Below the pieces are notes generated by a model. The model was not told the origin of the DNA. It did no database searches and saw only the letters and a program-made list of their open reading frames with translations. This document shows, one piece after another, positions 1-11,600 of a DNA stretch of 64,000 bases. The DNA comes from Athripsodes cinereus (taxonomy: Eukaryota > Arthropoda > Insecta > Trichoptera > Leptoceridae). Positions within the stretch are counted from its first letter, which is position 1. Each line of letters starts with the position of its first letter. Location of the stretch: NCBI GenBank assembly GCA_947579605.1, contig OX388312.1:20855313-20919312 (forward strand). Reading direction: 5' to 3'. A program made the position numbers and the translations under genes.

Positions 1-3000
1 GGAAAATTTAATATTGTTGTAATTTTTTGTGATAAACAGGGATTAGGGGAAAATATATTTTATTAATTAGTCTTGTTAGGTAAGTACATATCTAAGACAG
101 GAAATAGGATGTTTATAATTTTATAGTAGCGGAACAGACTTTTGGATACAAATAATTGGTTAAAAGTTATTGGTTAACGTGTTATTTGCATGCTCTATAT
201 CTTTGACATTTAAGAATGACCGCGTCCACACAGCTGGATGAAAACGTCAATCAATCATGCAATAAAAAAATCTACATAAGTTGCCGTAACATAATACTGA
301 ATTGACGACATTCAATATCTTATACTCGTTCATTGCCATTTTTGATATGTATAATACCTTATACCTGAACTGTAAATAAAAAATATTCTTTACATATTCA
401 TGTATGTATGTGCCTTGTGCCCTTTACAGCACACTACAAAATTAGTAATAAAAGTTCACTTCCGAGAACTCCATACGCTGCAACGTATGTGTAAACAGAC
501 TATGACAAAAATATGAACAGGTTAAAATCCTTACGCACGCAGATATTATTATGTAAACTGAATATTATAATGTTTAAAATAATGTATTCATCTAGCTGTT
601 CTTCTCTTTTCTGTTGGTACTATCATAATGATAATATTATTATTGTACACCATGACTGTGACATTTCATAGAATAATATGCGGACGTAAACACAACATGT
701 TGAGAGCTTTGAATAATGATATGTAGATTTTTTTAATGCTGTAGGTACAAAATAAAGTTGTTGTCACTACTACTACAACCCTTTGATGTCAGAAAGTTTA
801 TTCTGACATTTTGCACCCTCAACGTAATATTATTATATTAATACATGTTGACATTATGATCATTTGTCCAAACAGCAGAAATGAAGGAAGGCTTTATAAT
901 TAATGAATTAAAATTTTTGAAATCAGAATAATTAAATATGTTAAAGAACATATTCGGCATATCACATATTAGCTATGTTATTTATTTTTATTTATTTATA
1001 CAATGAAAGTCTATACAAGCATTTAACATTTATAAGGTATATAAACTTTTCTAAACCCACTCAATGTTTAACAACGTGCAAACAGCTTTCTCCTGAAGGT
1101 ATTATTGCATAAAAGTAGAATTCCGTATAAAAGTTTTGATCGAATAATAAAAGAGACGTCTGTCATCTTCATAGTAAAAAATCGAACCCTATGAGGGAGA
1201 AAAACCAAAAAAATATCAATAAAAATATTCACAGAGTCATTATAGAATAAAACCTTGTGTATTTTTTTACCTCAATTAAATTAGAGGTTTTCTCCTCAAT
1301 TTTGAAAAGTTCAGTATAATAACATTAACTTTGCTATTGTGGAATTTATAACGATTTTTTACTGAATTTCGACATCAGGATAATAATATGTAACAAACAT
1401 TTTTTTTTTCTTAAAGAAATCATAAAAAAAGTTATGAAAAAATAAGGCTCAGAATCTCCTCGTGTCACAAAAGCAATGCATTGTAAAGTTTGTAAACATA
1501 CAGCTCCATTTCTGAGACGATCATACAACAAGGTAGGTATTCAGTATTTTCCAAAGATAACAATTCTCATAAATGAGATCCGTTGTCTCCTGAATCTTAT
1601 TTTAAAGAATCGAAAATACTTGTATAGGCGAGAATTTAACATATTACGTTGATATGTTACCTGAGTTGAAAATACTTGAAAAAGAGAAGGTGATGTTGTA
1701 AAAGCTTTGAACACTGAAACATCAAGAAATTTTTACATAATTTTACATTTCATGCAGACATAATACTTCTACCTTCTTTGAATATAACACTGTGAAATAC
1801 ATTTCTATAATAAAAAATACTTCCACCTTTTATATCTAAAAACTGGAACATAAACTTTTATAGGTAAATAAACCTATCCGACATTTAAAATTCTTTCTGT
1901 TGAAAAACAAAGGTGTCTAAATCCAATTGGTTGGGCATCATTACACGGTGATTTATTTTTCAGAAAATCTTTCACAGTTTGGAAAATTTCTAGTCATGGC
2001 ATCTTGCTGAATAATTCAGATTTCTCGATCAATTTCCCAGGAGATCTCAGAGGTCAAGACCGTAGTTCAACATCGACCCGAATAATATTTTACCTTGGGT
2101 ATATTCTACTGTGATAATATAGACACAACAAGGCATGATCATCTGAGGTTATGGGATCAGTGGAAGCTATTAGTACCTACCTTTACGTTTACAAGGTGAA
2201 ATTTACGGATGAAGAAAATATTTGTTACGTTTGTTTTGTTCACGTTAAATTGTCACTTTAATTATTCCATATCTGAATAGAATATTATTCTGAAGATTTT
2301 TAAAAAAATACTTGTCATACTTACTGAAGTTATCAATAATAATAATAAGATAATTTTTCAATTTGCGCCGTTTTGTAAGAAAAAACCGCGAAGGTCCATT
2401 CGAGAATCATTACACCTCCTGAACAAAAGGGTCTATAACCGTGCCTTGAACACTTACTTACACAATCTCCAGAGATCGCAAATCATAGGGAATTTTATTC
2501 CACAGTATCGGAATAATTATCAATAAAATAATATTATGATATCATGAAGGCTGCTAAAATATTTAAAGATTAAATATATGTAAGGTTCAGTTATGAAAAA
2601 ATCTAGTGTACTAGCCCTAAATATCTCTAGACTTAGTCATAGCGGAATCGACCCTAGATGTTGTAAAACGTTCCTGATTTAATATTATCAGAATACGACG
2701 CTTAAAAGCAAGACAAGACAGGACTTTTAAATTGTTTATAGTTTTTTCTTATATTTTCAAAATAAATTAATACAAATTCCAGAAATACTTGAATTTGAAA
2801 CAAAAAAGTTTAGTAATAAAAAGCTAGTCAATAAGGTATGTAGGTAGGTACCAAGTCGTATTAATGATTACCCTTTAAAGCACAATAATATGGTAACAAT
2901 TATATGGATATTTAATTTTAATGACCAAATAGATTATAAAAACATTACGTCAGTATCTTTTCCTGTAAAATTGTATAGTAATTATATAAATTACACTAAT

Positions 3001-3226
3001 AACAGCCTGTATATACTCATATATTAAAAAGGTATTATTTGACATCATAATCAGTCAAGTATCTAGATTTTATAGAGCACACAATAACATGAAGTATTTC
3101 AAAAATGACACTTTATTGTTGTCATATACTAACGTATTTTATTATGAATAAACATAAATAAAATGTGTAACAAAAATAAAATATCTACAACATAAAAATA
3201 AGGTAATTATGATAGTTAGTAAGTAC
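1..3226. other. AT-rich DNA without a recognisable gene
   Basis: No convincing coding region or RNA gene was found on either strand; open frames here are short and start with non-ATG codons. Two minor items: positions 222-260 match the end of the 132-bp inverted-repeat element at 34,326, and the run of TTTA-like units near 980-1,000 resembles the tail of a minus-strand LINE, but no coding remnant follows it. Confidence 0.5.
222..260 (+). repeat. Single end of a short inverted-repeat element (MITE remnant)
   Basis: The bases GCGTCCACACAG followed by a GGAT-AAAACGTCAATCA stretch match the terminal inverted repeat of the element at 34,326-34,456, where the same motif occurs on both arms. Only one end is visible here, so this is a remnant or a copy whose other end has decayed. 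The family assignment is unknown. Confidence 0.45.
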
Positions 3227-3270
3227 CATTGAAAGCTCAACACATAATATTATGAGTTGAGCTTTCAATG
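3227..3270. repeat. Perfect 15-bp stem hairpin
   Basis: CATTGAAAGCTCAAC (3,227-3,241) and its exact reverse complement (3,256-3,270) enclose a 14-nt AT-rich loop that is itself nearly palindromic. It could be the core of a decayed MITE or the stem of a small RNA hairpin. The stem is too short for a typical insect pre-miRNA. Confidence 0.6.
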
Positions 3271-3659
3271 TTGCTTGACTTGAATTAAGTTGTCTATTTT
3301 ACGAGTATCTAATACTAATCTTGATAACAAATCTGAAGCAATGTTATCACATTTGTATAACGATACCTGCTTTATTATAATCCAATACATGAAATACTTA
3401 TTATATAATTTTTTTTTTTCTTTTTCGGCTTTCCACCGGTTGTCGAGTGATTTGAGATCTGCTGTTTCGATATGAATATAAAATCGAGCCCCAGAAAAAT
3501 ATAATTTATTATCTACAATAGTAAGAATAATTATATGGTTGATGTGTCAGTATTGCTTGTATATCAAGAAATTCATTACCTACAAAGAAGATGAACTGAG
3601 CAAAATAACACATTTTCAAATATTTGAGAAGCTTTGATACAGTCCTGGTTAACAGAAAT

Positions 3660-5092
3660 AATATTTATTTATTTCTATCATCAACGGCATTTAGCCTTTT
3701 ACATTAGTAAGGTCTAAACATATTATACAATAATCAATCAATACAATAAAGCAAACAAAAAAACAACAAAATAAGATTAAACCTTAATTAATCAATAAAA
3801 CACTAAAAATATTGGCGCATTCAAATATTTAACCAATATCAACTTCAAACAAACATAATACAATTGTATAGGCATTCATGGGGATACATACTATGGTGCG
3901 CAAACGCTACAAAAATATAAATTAATATCTAGGCACATATAAGATGTATACTAATAAAAATATTTGATATTATGATAAAATTTAAACAGATAATAATAAT
4001 ATTAACAACGGGAAACAATAATATATTCCCCACAATATAATAATTTCAAATAAATATGTGACAATAATAACGAAATCGACGGGTTAGCTCTCAGTATAGC
4101 TATACACCTATACATCAATACAATATTTAACTACAATAAAATCCGTTTTATCGGAACATCAAACATAACTCAACAATTTCATATCTCAACACAAATAATA
4201 TTTAAAATCACAAATTCATACGCACACAGAAACTCATCACAATATATATCCACCATTCACACTCACTCAATTTAATATAAATTCACAAAATATTATATAT
4301 AACATTTTTTAATAATTAAATCGGCAAAAAACACTTTTAATAATTACATTTTAAACTGCCATACAAATTCATAAAAATATAGGTATATAAAACTTATAAT
4401 TTAAAACATTAACTCAAAAATAAAATATAAATTTAAATTAAAAATAACAGTTCGAAACAAGAACAACAATCAATGAGATAGAATAGGTATATTAAAATAA
4501 TCATTTAAAATAATTAAAACAGACATTTAAAAAAATTAAAAATACAACACGTAATTACTTTATTTAAACCATTAATTTGAATCGAACATATCAAAAACAA
4601 ACACATACGCACAAAATTTATTCTATTCCCTTCAGACAATCATACATCTATAAAACTAGAGACTAATCGGGGTTGAAAATTCCTTTTAAAAACCTCTTAA
4701 AAGCATTAGCATCAGTACTAAACAAATCTATATTTATTATTCAAGTGTTCGTTCCCCAATCGGTGCAAGCGGGGCACTACTGTATTTTTTACATAGTTGG
4801 TAGTGTAGTTGTCACAATAAAACAACTCACGGCTTCTAGTACACCGACTAGGTACTCGATACCTAATTAGCTGAATCAAATCAGGGCTGTCGATACAACT
4901 ATTAACAATTTTGTGCAAAAAAATCAAATCATTCATTATTCTCCTGTCTTTTAAATTTTCAATATTTACATGTGCCTGCAGATGTTCGTAATCAATTTCA
5001 TTTCTTGGAATACCTAATTTGTAATTTATAAAACGCAAAAATTTTCGTTGTACTCGATCTATATTATCTACATGCACATTGTAAGTGGGTTA
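3660..5092 (-). mobile_element. 5'-truncated Jockey-like LINE
   Basis: On the minus strand the end of a reverse-transcriptase reading frame (4,663-5,092) is followed by about 1 kb of untranslated sequence. This ends in a TGTAAAAGGCT...GCCGTTG motif and an AAATAAATA tail at 3,660-3,690. The same terminal motif and tail end the LINE at 15.0-17.25 kb, so the two belong to one or two closely related families. The element lacks everything upstream of the last ~140 codons, which is the usual result of incomplete target-primed reverse transcription. No clear target duplication was found. Confidence 0.75.
4663..5092 (-). pseudogene. C-terminal end of a Jockey-like LINE ORF2 (frameshifted)
   Basis: Reading the minus strand from about 5,092, the residues YNVHVDNIDRVQRKFLRFIN are followed by a PRLHRLGN block, which is the region after the reverse-transcriptase core in Jockey/CR1-type LINE proteins. 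The LINE at 15.7-17.2 kb has an aligned copy (SPNYAIHINSIERVQIKFLR...RIHRLGN), which supports homology. A one-base frameshift near 4,725 moves the frame from KYRFV-stop to a downstream continuation ending in FLKGIFNPD-stop at 4,663. Both the truncation and the frameshift make it non-functional. Confidence 0.8.
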
Positions 5093-5274
5093 TAAATAAA
5101 TATTGTCACGTTCTAAGTAGTGATGTGTCTTCCTTTTATGCAAATAAGCAATATCTTATTAAATTTATTTCCCAGGTTGTGGAAATAATAAATATATTAT
5201 AATGATTGTATGACCAACGTAACAAAGAATCTAGTCCCGTCACTGATTCCTGATTAACCTGTAAAGGAGTACCA

Positions 5275-5332
5275 ACGCACCGGTGCGTGCAAGAAATATT
5301 ATGGGATCTGGAGTACGCACGCACCGGTGCGT
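5275..5332. promoter_or_regulatory. Two copies of a perfect 14-bp palindrome
   Basis: ACGCACCGGTGCGT occurs at 5,275-5,288 and again at 5,319-5,332, 44 bp apart start to start. Each is fully self-complementary. They lie at the edge of a CpG-richer patch (to about 5,560) that also contains GTCACGTGAC. Paired dimer-binding sites near a promoter would look like this, but no gene was identified downstream, so a regulatory role is inference. Confidence 0.4.
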
Positions 5333-5472
5333 TTGATCCAGTAATATTTAGGTATTCCCGCCAAATTCGTCAATTTCATCATTGGTCCAATCTGTCGGAT
5401 GTACTTTACCAATCACAAGAAAAAAAATCAAAAATAGGCGTGTTTAGACCTTATTTATCGCCTATACAAAAT

Positions 5473-5482
5473 GTCACGTGAC
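5473..5482. promoter_or_regulatory. Palindromic CACGTG E-box (GTCACGTGAC)
   Basis: A full 10-bp palindrome around CACGTG, the core bound by bHLH-zipper factors (Myc/Max, USF, MITF/TFEB types). It is followed by GC-richer sequence (ACCGCCGCTTG..., ...GTGCGTTTGTGCGC) to about 5,560, then T-rich DNA. This could be a small promoter, but no coding exon was recognised. Confidence 0.3.
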
Positions 5483-5981
5483 CGCCGCTTGAAATACCTA
5501 GCCGTCACTCGCGGTTGCAAACCATTTTGCTGCGTGCGTTTGTGCGCTATGGGTGTTATTTTGTGGAGTGTTTTATGGATTTTTTTTTACTTTTTGTGCT
5601 AATTCTGGACAGTTTAACTAGTTTTTAGTTCCTACATAAGTCCTTGTTAAAAACAAATAAAAATAAATATTTTTAATAATAACAAATATTCTTATGTTGA
5701 ACCCATTGTTGACAATACCGGAGCAGACATGACGTATCAAAATTGTTTTTGTTATATAACTCCGTTATTATTAATTTTGGAGAGTTGGTTCCTTATAAAC
5801 ATTTATTCTAGGGATCATTTTCTATAACATGCGATAAAAAAATATTCAAAAAGTGAAAGTTGAATTAATTCACTCTGCCATACACTTTTATTTTTTCTTT
5901 ATTCACTCACGGACAGGTTAACATTCCATAACAGCGTTGTGATTAGATGTATTTTTAATAATTATAATAATAATTATTATG

Positions 5982-6378
5982 CCTATAGTGCGTCTAGTGC
6001 CTATAGTGCTGTCTGTGAATGGTTTAATACCTAAGAGTCTGTCAAGCAATCTCAGAAAACTGGGAGTAGATGACAGGCTCAAATACAGCATGCAGAAGGC
6101 CGTACTTCTATCGTCCACCAGGATAGTAAGAAGGTTTTTGTCTCTGTAGCTCTGTAAGTGATCTCCCATGATTGTACTATTTCATAGAACATCATGAAAG
6201 AATCAACTCGAATAATGTTGGAGTTCTACATTTTGAATATAAATTTATTTTAATATTTTATGGTTTTTGTTATTTAATGTTATATTTAAATTTTATTGTT
6301 AATCGAATATTGTGTTCAAAATGTATTATCTAATGTTGTTTTGTTAAATAAATGAGATATGAAACAATAATAATAAGA
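5982..6378 (+). mobile_element. 3' end of a LINE with short C-terminal coding remnant
   Basis: Positions 5,982-6,149 encode VPIVLSVNGLIPKSLSSNL, then a hydrophilic stretch and QKAVLLSSTRIVRRFLSL before a TAG stop. This arrangement (VPIV-G...P-SL...QKA-L-ST--IVR-FL-stop) is a familiar C-terminal block of some insect LINE polyproteins. Untranslated sequence and an AATAATAATAA tail follow to 6,378. Only ~55 residues survive, so the clade cannot be fixed. Confidence 0.55.
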
Positions 6379-6531
6379 ACACTCTATTGATCAGAAAAAA
6401 AAATCATGGGCAATTCGCGAGCTTATTACCTGGAGGCAATATCTTCCAGCTAACCAATAAAAGAATACCGAAAACTTAAAAATACCGTTTACAGAGTGAA
6501 AAGAAAAAAAGTAAATAACACGTGATTATAA

Positions 6532-6597
6532 ATTTATTTTTATTTATTTATTTATTTATTTATTTATTTGTTTGTTTATTTATTTATTTATTTATTT
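6532..6597 (+). repeat. (TTTA)n microsatellite
   Basis: About 16 units of TTTA with two TTTG variants. It directly precedes the LINE remnant at 6,600 and may have been expanded from a transposon tail. Confidence 0.9.
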
Positions 6598-6599
6598 GA

Positions 6600-7267
6600 C
6601 GATACATGGAAGTACGTGTGATAGTACAGTGTGTGGAGAGCAATGCAAGCCTATAAAGTCCGTTAAAAGTATTAAATATCTTGGAATCACAATTGATCGG
6701 CATGTGAAATGGAAAGATCATATAGCATTGTTAGTAAAAAAATTGAGAAAATTTATTTTTGTTTTTCTTGAACTCAGAAGTATTCTGGAAGTGTCGCAGC
6801 TTAAAGCGGTTTATCATGCATTAGTTCAGTCAATTATGAATTATGGCATTTTGGGATGGGGAGGTGCGTATCCAACAAACCTATACCCGATCGAAGTGAC
6901 ACAAAGGCTGATACTAAAAATAATTCTGAGGAAACCAAGGGATTACCCGACTAATCTTATCTACAAAAATATGAAAGTAATGACTCTGGCACAGCTCTAT
7001 AGAAAGGCAGCCATAATTCAAACATTTAAAGAACAAAGAATGACTTCTAACATGAACAGCTTGATCACTATTAGGACACTTAGAATAAGAAACTGCCTTC
7101 CAATACCCCTGTGCCATAAAGACATCTCTCAGAGACATTATGCTTACCTAGGTATCAAATACTTCAATGAACTACCAAATGAGATAAGAACAATAAATGA
7201 TTTCAAAAAGTTCAAGAAAGAAATGGTGAAACACATAAATGTTGACGTGGTTCCTGGTGGTGTGTAG
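6600..7267 (+). pseudogene. LINE reverse transcriptase, C-terminal third
   Basis: The frame contains SIKYLGITIDRHVKWKDHI, the block that follows the RT palm in Jockey/CR1-type LINEs. It then has ALVQSIMNYGILGWGG and a K-rich thumb/C-terminal region ending YLGIKYFNELPNEIR-INDFKKFKKEM before a TAG at 7,267. The catalytic YADD box, endonuclease and ORF1 are absent. The surviving part is uninterrupted for more than 200 codons, so the copy is 5'-truncated but not very old. The apparent N-terminus is microsatellite translation and is not part of the protein. Confidence 0.8.
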
Positions 7268-7616
7268 TTTCTGGTGTTGTTATGTATATTGAATATATCT
7301 GTGTGTGTAATTAAAAATATAAATAAAGTGTAACTAAATGCGTATATATTGAATGTGTAATTAATAAAGATGTAATAAGTGTTATAAGAATCTTCGAGCA
7401 ATTAAAAAGAAAAACTTTTAAAGTATGTATTAAACTGGAAAATTGTTTAATTTAAGTATACTATATCGTTTCAGGGAATGTATCCCCCTTTACACAAGAC
7501 TTGTCTTTTTAAGGGTGATTTAAATATATTTAGTGCAATGTTTAATAAATTTATGTAACTACATATGTTTCTGTGAATATTTTTGACAAATAAATATTAT
7601 TATTATTATTATTATT
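6600..7616 (+). mobile_element. 5'-truncated LINE with (ATT)n tail
   Basis: A reverse-transcriptase C-terminal frame (6,600-7,267) is followed by ~325 bp of untranslated sequence and an (ATT)n tail at 7,590-7,616. The tail meets the left LTR of the BEL/Pao element. The tail of the opposite-strand LINE at 15.0 kb lies on the other side of that insertion, so before the BEL insertion the two LINEs were apparently tail to tail. Confidence 0.75.
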
Positions 7617-7778
7617 TGTTAGTGAAGGAGTAAAAGGAAAACACAACTTTCGCCACGGAGTTAAAATGCCGACTAGTTTATTCTCACAATTAAAAAACTT
7701 ACATTTGGCACCACGCAGGGTTGCCATATTAATCAAATCACGCCAAATGTTGGCAAACCATCTTTATGTGTTTTAACA
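7617..7778 (-). repeat. 3' LTR of the BEL/Pao element
   Basis: 162 bp, starting TGTTAGTGAAGG and ending GTGTTTTAACA on the plus strand, so TG...CA in both readings. It matches 14,847-15,007 except for one extra A and one A/T change. The sequence next to it on the inner side (7,779 on) shows only a weak purine tract. Confidence 0.95.
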
Positions 7779-8620
7779 TAAGCTCCCGGGGCAACACGGA
7801 AGGAAACCTCGATATTGTAGTGGACTGTAATGAAAATTTGTAATGAATCCCTCCGTAATGCCCCGGAAGCCCATGTCAATAGTTTTTAAAAATTAAATTA
7901 TTCTACGTTTGTTCCACACCACCTCCGGCCTGGAGTCACGCACATTTCTACGCGTGGTTCAGCCTGTCGATTCTTCCCGAGAGAATCCTCATTAAGCCGT
8001 CCCTGAAAGGGACGGCGTAGAAGACTCTCTCGAGGTCGTTCGTTTTCTTTTTAAAGCAATGCCCAGTGTAGCGGTCCCGCAGTAACCCATCACCAGTCAC
8101 TGCAGGACCGTCCACTGAAGCAATTTGAGTCGGCAAGTGGTGTGGTATAGGTAGACTGCACTCAGAGAAGTCATCACGTTCTCCTGGTGCAGTCCCCATT
8201 ACATACATTATACATTTTTATATAATATAACATTTTAATGCACTAATTATAACAATTTTAAGGGTCAGAGTGCTTTGCTTGCATACATTCTTATATAGTA
8301 CTTTTGTACATAATAATATTCATATATAAATTTCAATTAGCATTTCATTATACATAAGTTTCAGTTATATAATATAACATTTTAATGCAATAATTATAAC
8401 AATTTCAAAGGTCAGAGTGGCTTACTTGAATACATTTTTATAAATTCTTATATAGTACTTTGTACATAATAATATTCATACATAGATTTCAATTAGCATA
8501 GTTTTAATGGTACCATAGTAAATATTAATGGCATACAGTATATAGAAAAAACATACACATGAGTGTGACCAGACTGTTTCCCTTGAGGTAAATACATATA
8601 ATATATAATTAAAAACACCT
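7779..8620 (-). other. 3' untranslated region of the BEL/Pao element
   Basis: About 840 bp between the gag-pol stop and the 3' LTR. Positions 7,786-8,210 are GC-richer than the surroundings and contain an imperfect inverted repeat (7,786-7,803 against 7,849-7,866) and a perfect 9-bp stem, 3-nt loop hairpin (GCCGTCCCT/AGGGACGGC, 7,996-8,016). They also hold an 86-codon minus-strand frame (7,948-8,208) that I do not recognise. Positions 8,221-8,505 are a tandem duplication. The GC-rich block may be an older insertion carried along by the element. Confidence 0.6.
8221..8505. repeat. Two-copy tandem repeat, ~147-bp unit
   Basis: The segment starting TATAATATAACATTTTAATGC at 8,221 recurs at 8,368 with the same order of internal motifs (TAATTATAACAATTT, GGTCAGAGTG, ATATAGTACTTT, TTTCAATTAGCAT). 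There are a few substitutions and a short insertion. The duplication lies inside the 3' untranslated region of the BEL/Pao element. Confidence 0.9.
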
Positions 8621-11600
8621 TCATAACCTCCGTGGCGAATGAAGTGTTTCACTTCTTATCAATCTACAGGGAGAATAGCAATTTTTGATATTGAAGTTTT
8701 TTAAAAGATGGCCATTGGCCTTAACTACCTCTATAGCTCTAACCAAATGGTCCTCCCCGGGAAACAGTCTCGTCACTCTAGCCATTGGCCATTCTAATGG
8801 AGATGTATTACTCTCCTTCAAAAGGACCAATGTTCCCACTTTAACATTATCTTCAGCATTTTTCCACTTGGGTCTATTTTGTAATACATGTAAATATTGC
8901 TTTGACCAACTTTTCCAAAACTTTTCTTTGAGAGCAGTGCACCTTTCCCAAAATTTTAATCTGTTTAGCGGTACTTCCCTGATTGTTTGTTCAGGAATGG
9001 ATGTTAATGGTGCTCCTGTCAGAAAATGGCCTGGTGAGAGAAATGAAAAGTCGTTTACGTCAGTGGAAAGTGGTGTTATTGGCCTGGAGTTTAAAATGGC
9101 CTCAATTTGAGTCAACACTGTGTAGAGCTGCTCATACGTTAGTAGATCACCACAGAGTGTGCGCTTTAAATGATATTTTGTGCTTTTTACAGCAGCTTCC
9201 CAAATCCCACCAAACACAGGACTGTAACTAGGAATAAAATTAAATTTGATTCCCATTTCTGTGGAAAAATACTGAATTCTGTTCACATTAGCTTTGTTAT
9301 TTAGTGCATTATAAAGGTCATTTAATTGATTATTTGCTCCTTTAAAAGTGGTGGCATTATCGCTATAAACTTCGGTGGGCCTATTTCTTCTTGATACAAA
9401 TCTCTTAAAACATGCTAGAAATGTATCTGTCGTTAAATCAGATACCAATTCTAAGTGAATGGCTTTTGTGACAAAGCATACAAACACTGCTATATATCCT
9501 TTAGTGATAATCACATTTCTTATTCTAGACTGTTTAATTTGTATCGGCCCAGCGAAGTCTATCCCGACTTTTTGGAATGGTCTTGCAGGGTTGACTCTGT
9601 CAGCGGGTAATGAACCCATAAGTTGATTTACCGTATCTGTTTTAAATCTGTAACATACCAAACACGGGTGAATGACTTTTTTTACTACATTCAAACCATT
9701 AATTATCCAATATTTTTGATTGATGTTGCATAACACTAGTTTTTGGCTAGCGTGCATTAATTTTAAGTGTTCATTTATAATGATGAGTTTAGTTATATCA
9801 GATTCTTTAGGTAAAATTATTTGATGCTTATATGCGTATGGTACATTACAGTGCTGAAGTCTGCCACCCACTCTTAACAACTCCTCAGAGTCCAGAAAGG
9901 GATTCAGAGATTGTAAATTAGATTTTACAGGTTTACCATTTTTTAATAAACTTATTTCTTTCGAATAATATTTATTCTGTTCCTTTTTTAACAGAAGTCT
10001 TAAAGCCCTTTCTGTCTCTGCATAAGAAAGAAAATCACAAGAAATTCTATTGTTTTTGTTTTTAACATTGTTACAAAATCTAAGTACATAAGCAAGCACT
10101 CTGACCTTTTTTGATAAAGAAGAAAAATCCTCAAAGCTGGAGAAGAAATCCCCCGCCTCTTTTGATGCCACGCAAACCAGCCTCTCTTCCTCCTTGCATT
10201 CCGCTATGGGATTGTCCGTTTGAAAATATTCACCCCTCACAAGCAAGCTGTCTAGCATTGGTGGACCTGACCACCACAACGAATGGTTGTCTAAGTTCTG
10301 TGGAGATATGCCTCTACTGAGACAATCAGCTGGGTTTTGATCTGTCGCTACATATGCCCATTCAAAATCTACGTATTCTTTGATGATTTTAACTCGATTT
10401 GCTACATAAGCATTTAATTTAATTGTTGGAGTATTTAACCAAGCTAGGACTACTTGCGAGTCACTGTACAAGTGTACGTTTTTGATATTCAATTTCTGCT
10501 GTAATACATTGCAAACCCTGTCCATGATCTTTACCAGTAAGACTGCAGCGTTGAGTTCTAACCTAGGTATTGTTTGTTTATTTTTGAGAGGGTTGACCCT
10601 TGACTTTGAGCATAATAGAGATATTTTAGGTTGGTTAGCTGGTTGCGAGGCCTTTAGATATATGACACAACCATATGCAGAGCCTGAAGCATCTGCGAAC
10701 CCTATTAATTGATATTCTATTTCCCCTTCTAAACATATATTTCTGTGTATTTTTACTGGTATCATACTATTAAGTTCGTTATGAAATTTTTGCCACTCTG
10801 TTTGTAATACAGGAGGCAGTGGGTCATCCCATTGTAATTTTGAAGCCCATATTTTTTGCATTAAAAGCTTACCAATAACTACTACGGGTCCTAAATATCC
10901 CATTGGATCATATATAGAACTAATATAGCTTAATATTTCTCTTTTTGTTTGCAATGGACTATGATTGGAGGGTATTGAAAAAGTGAACTCATCAAAGTTA
11001 ATATTGAAACATAAACCCAAGGTTTTAATGTTTTCGTCTTTTTGTAAAACTACATCCTCTGAGTTTTGTAATCTCTCAGGTATGTCATCTAAAATTTCCA
11101 CGCTGCTTGCAGCCCACTTGTGAAGAGTGAAACCACCCATTTTTAACAATTCTACAAGTTGAGTTTTTATTTCTTTTAAGACTTCTAAGCTTTCGTGACT
11201 TTGCAAAACATCATCTACATAAATGCAGTTCATGATTGTGAATGACGCTAATGGATATTTGTCTTTGTACCTAATTGCAAGCTCCTTCAAGCAGCGAGTC
11301 GCTATATAAGCTGAAGGCTTCAAACCGTAAGTTATAGTTTTCAATCTGATACACTTGATTGATTCTGTTGGATTATCTCTCCACAGTATGTTTTGCAATG
11401 ATTGTTGATTTTCATCAATCATTACATTTCTAAACATTCTCTTTATGTCACATAGGAAAAAGTGTTTGTGAAGTCTAAATAATAATAAAATATCGAATAG
11501 ATCCCTCTGTACCACTGGTCCGTTGAATAAAATGTCATTCAATGATACCTTGTTCGATGTTCGCATCGATCCATCGAACACAACCCTCAGCTTTGTGGTG

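Noticed and set aside
4718..5077. An independent 119-codon gene
   Set aside because: It is the C-terminal piece of a LINE reverse transcriptase, with a matching copy in the element at 15.7-17.2 kb and a frameshift at its end.
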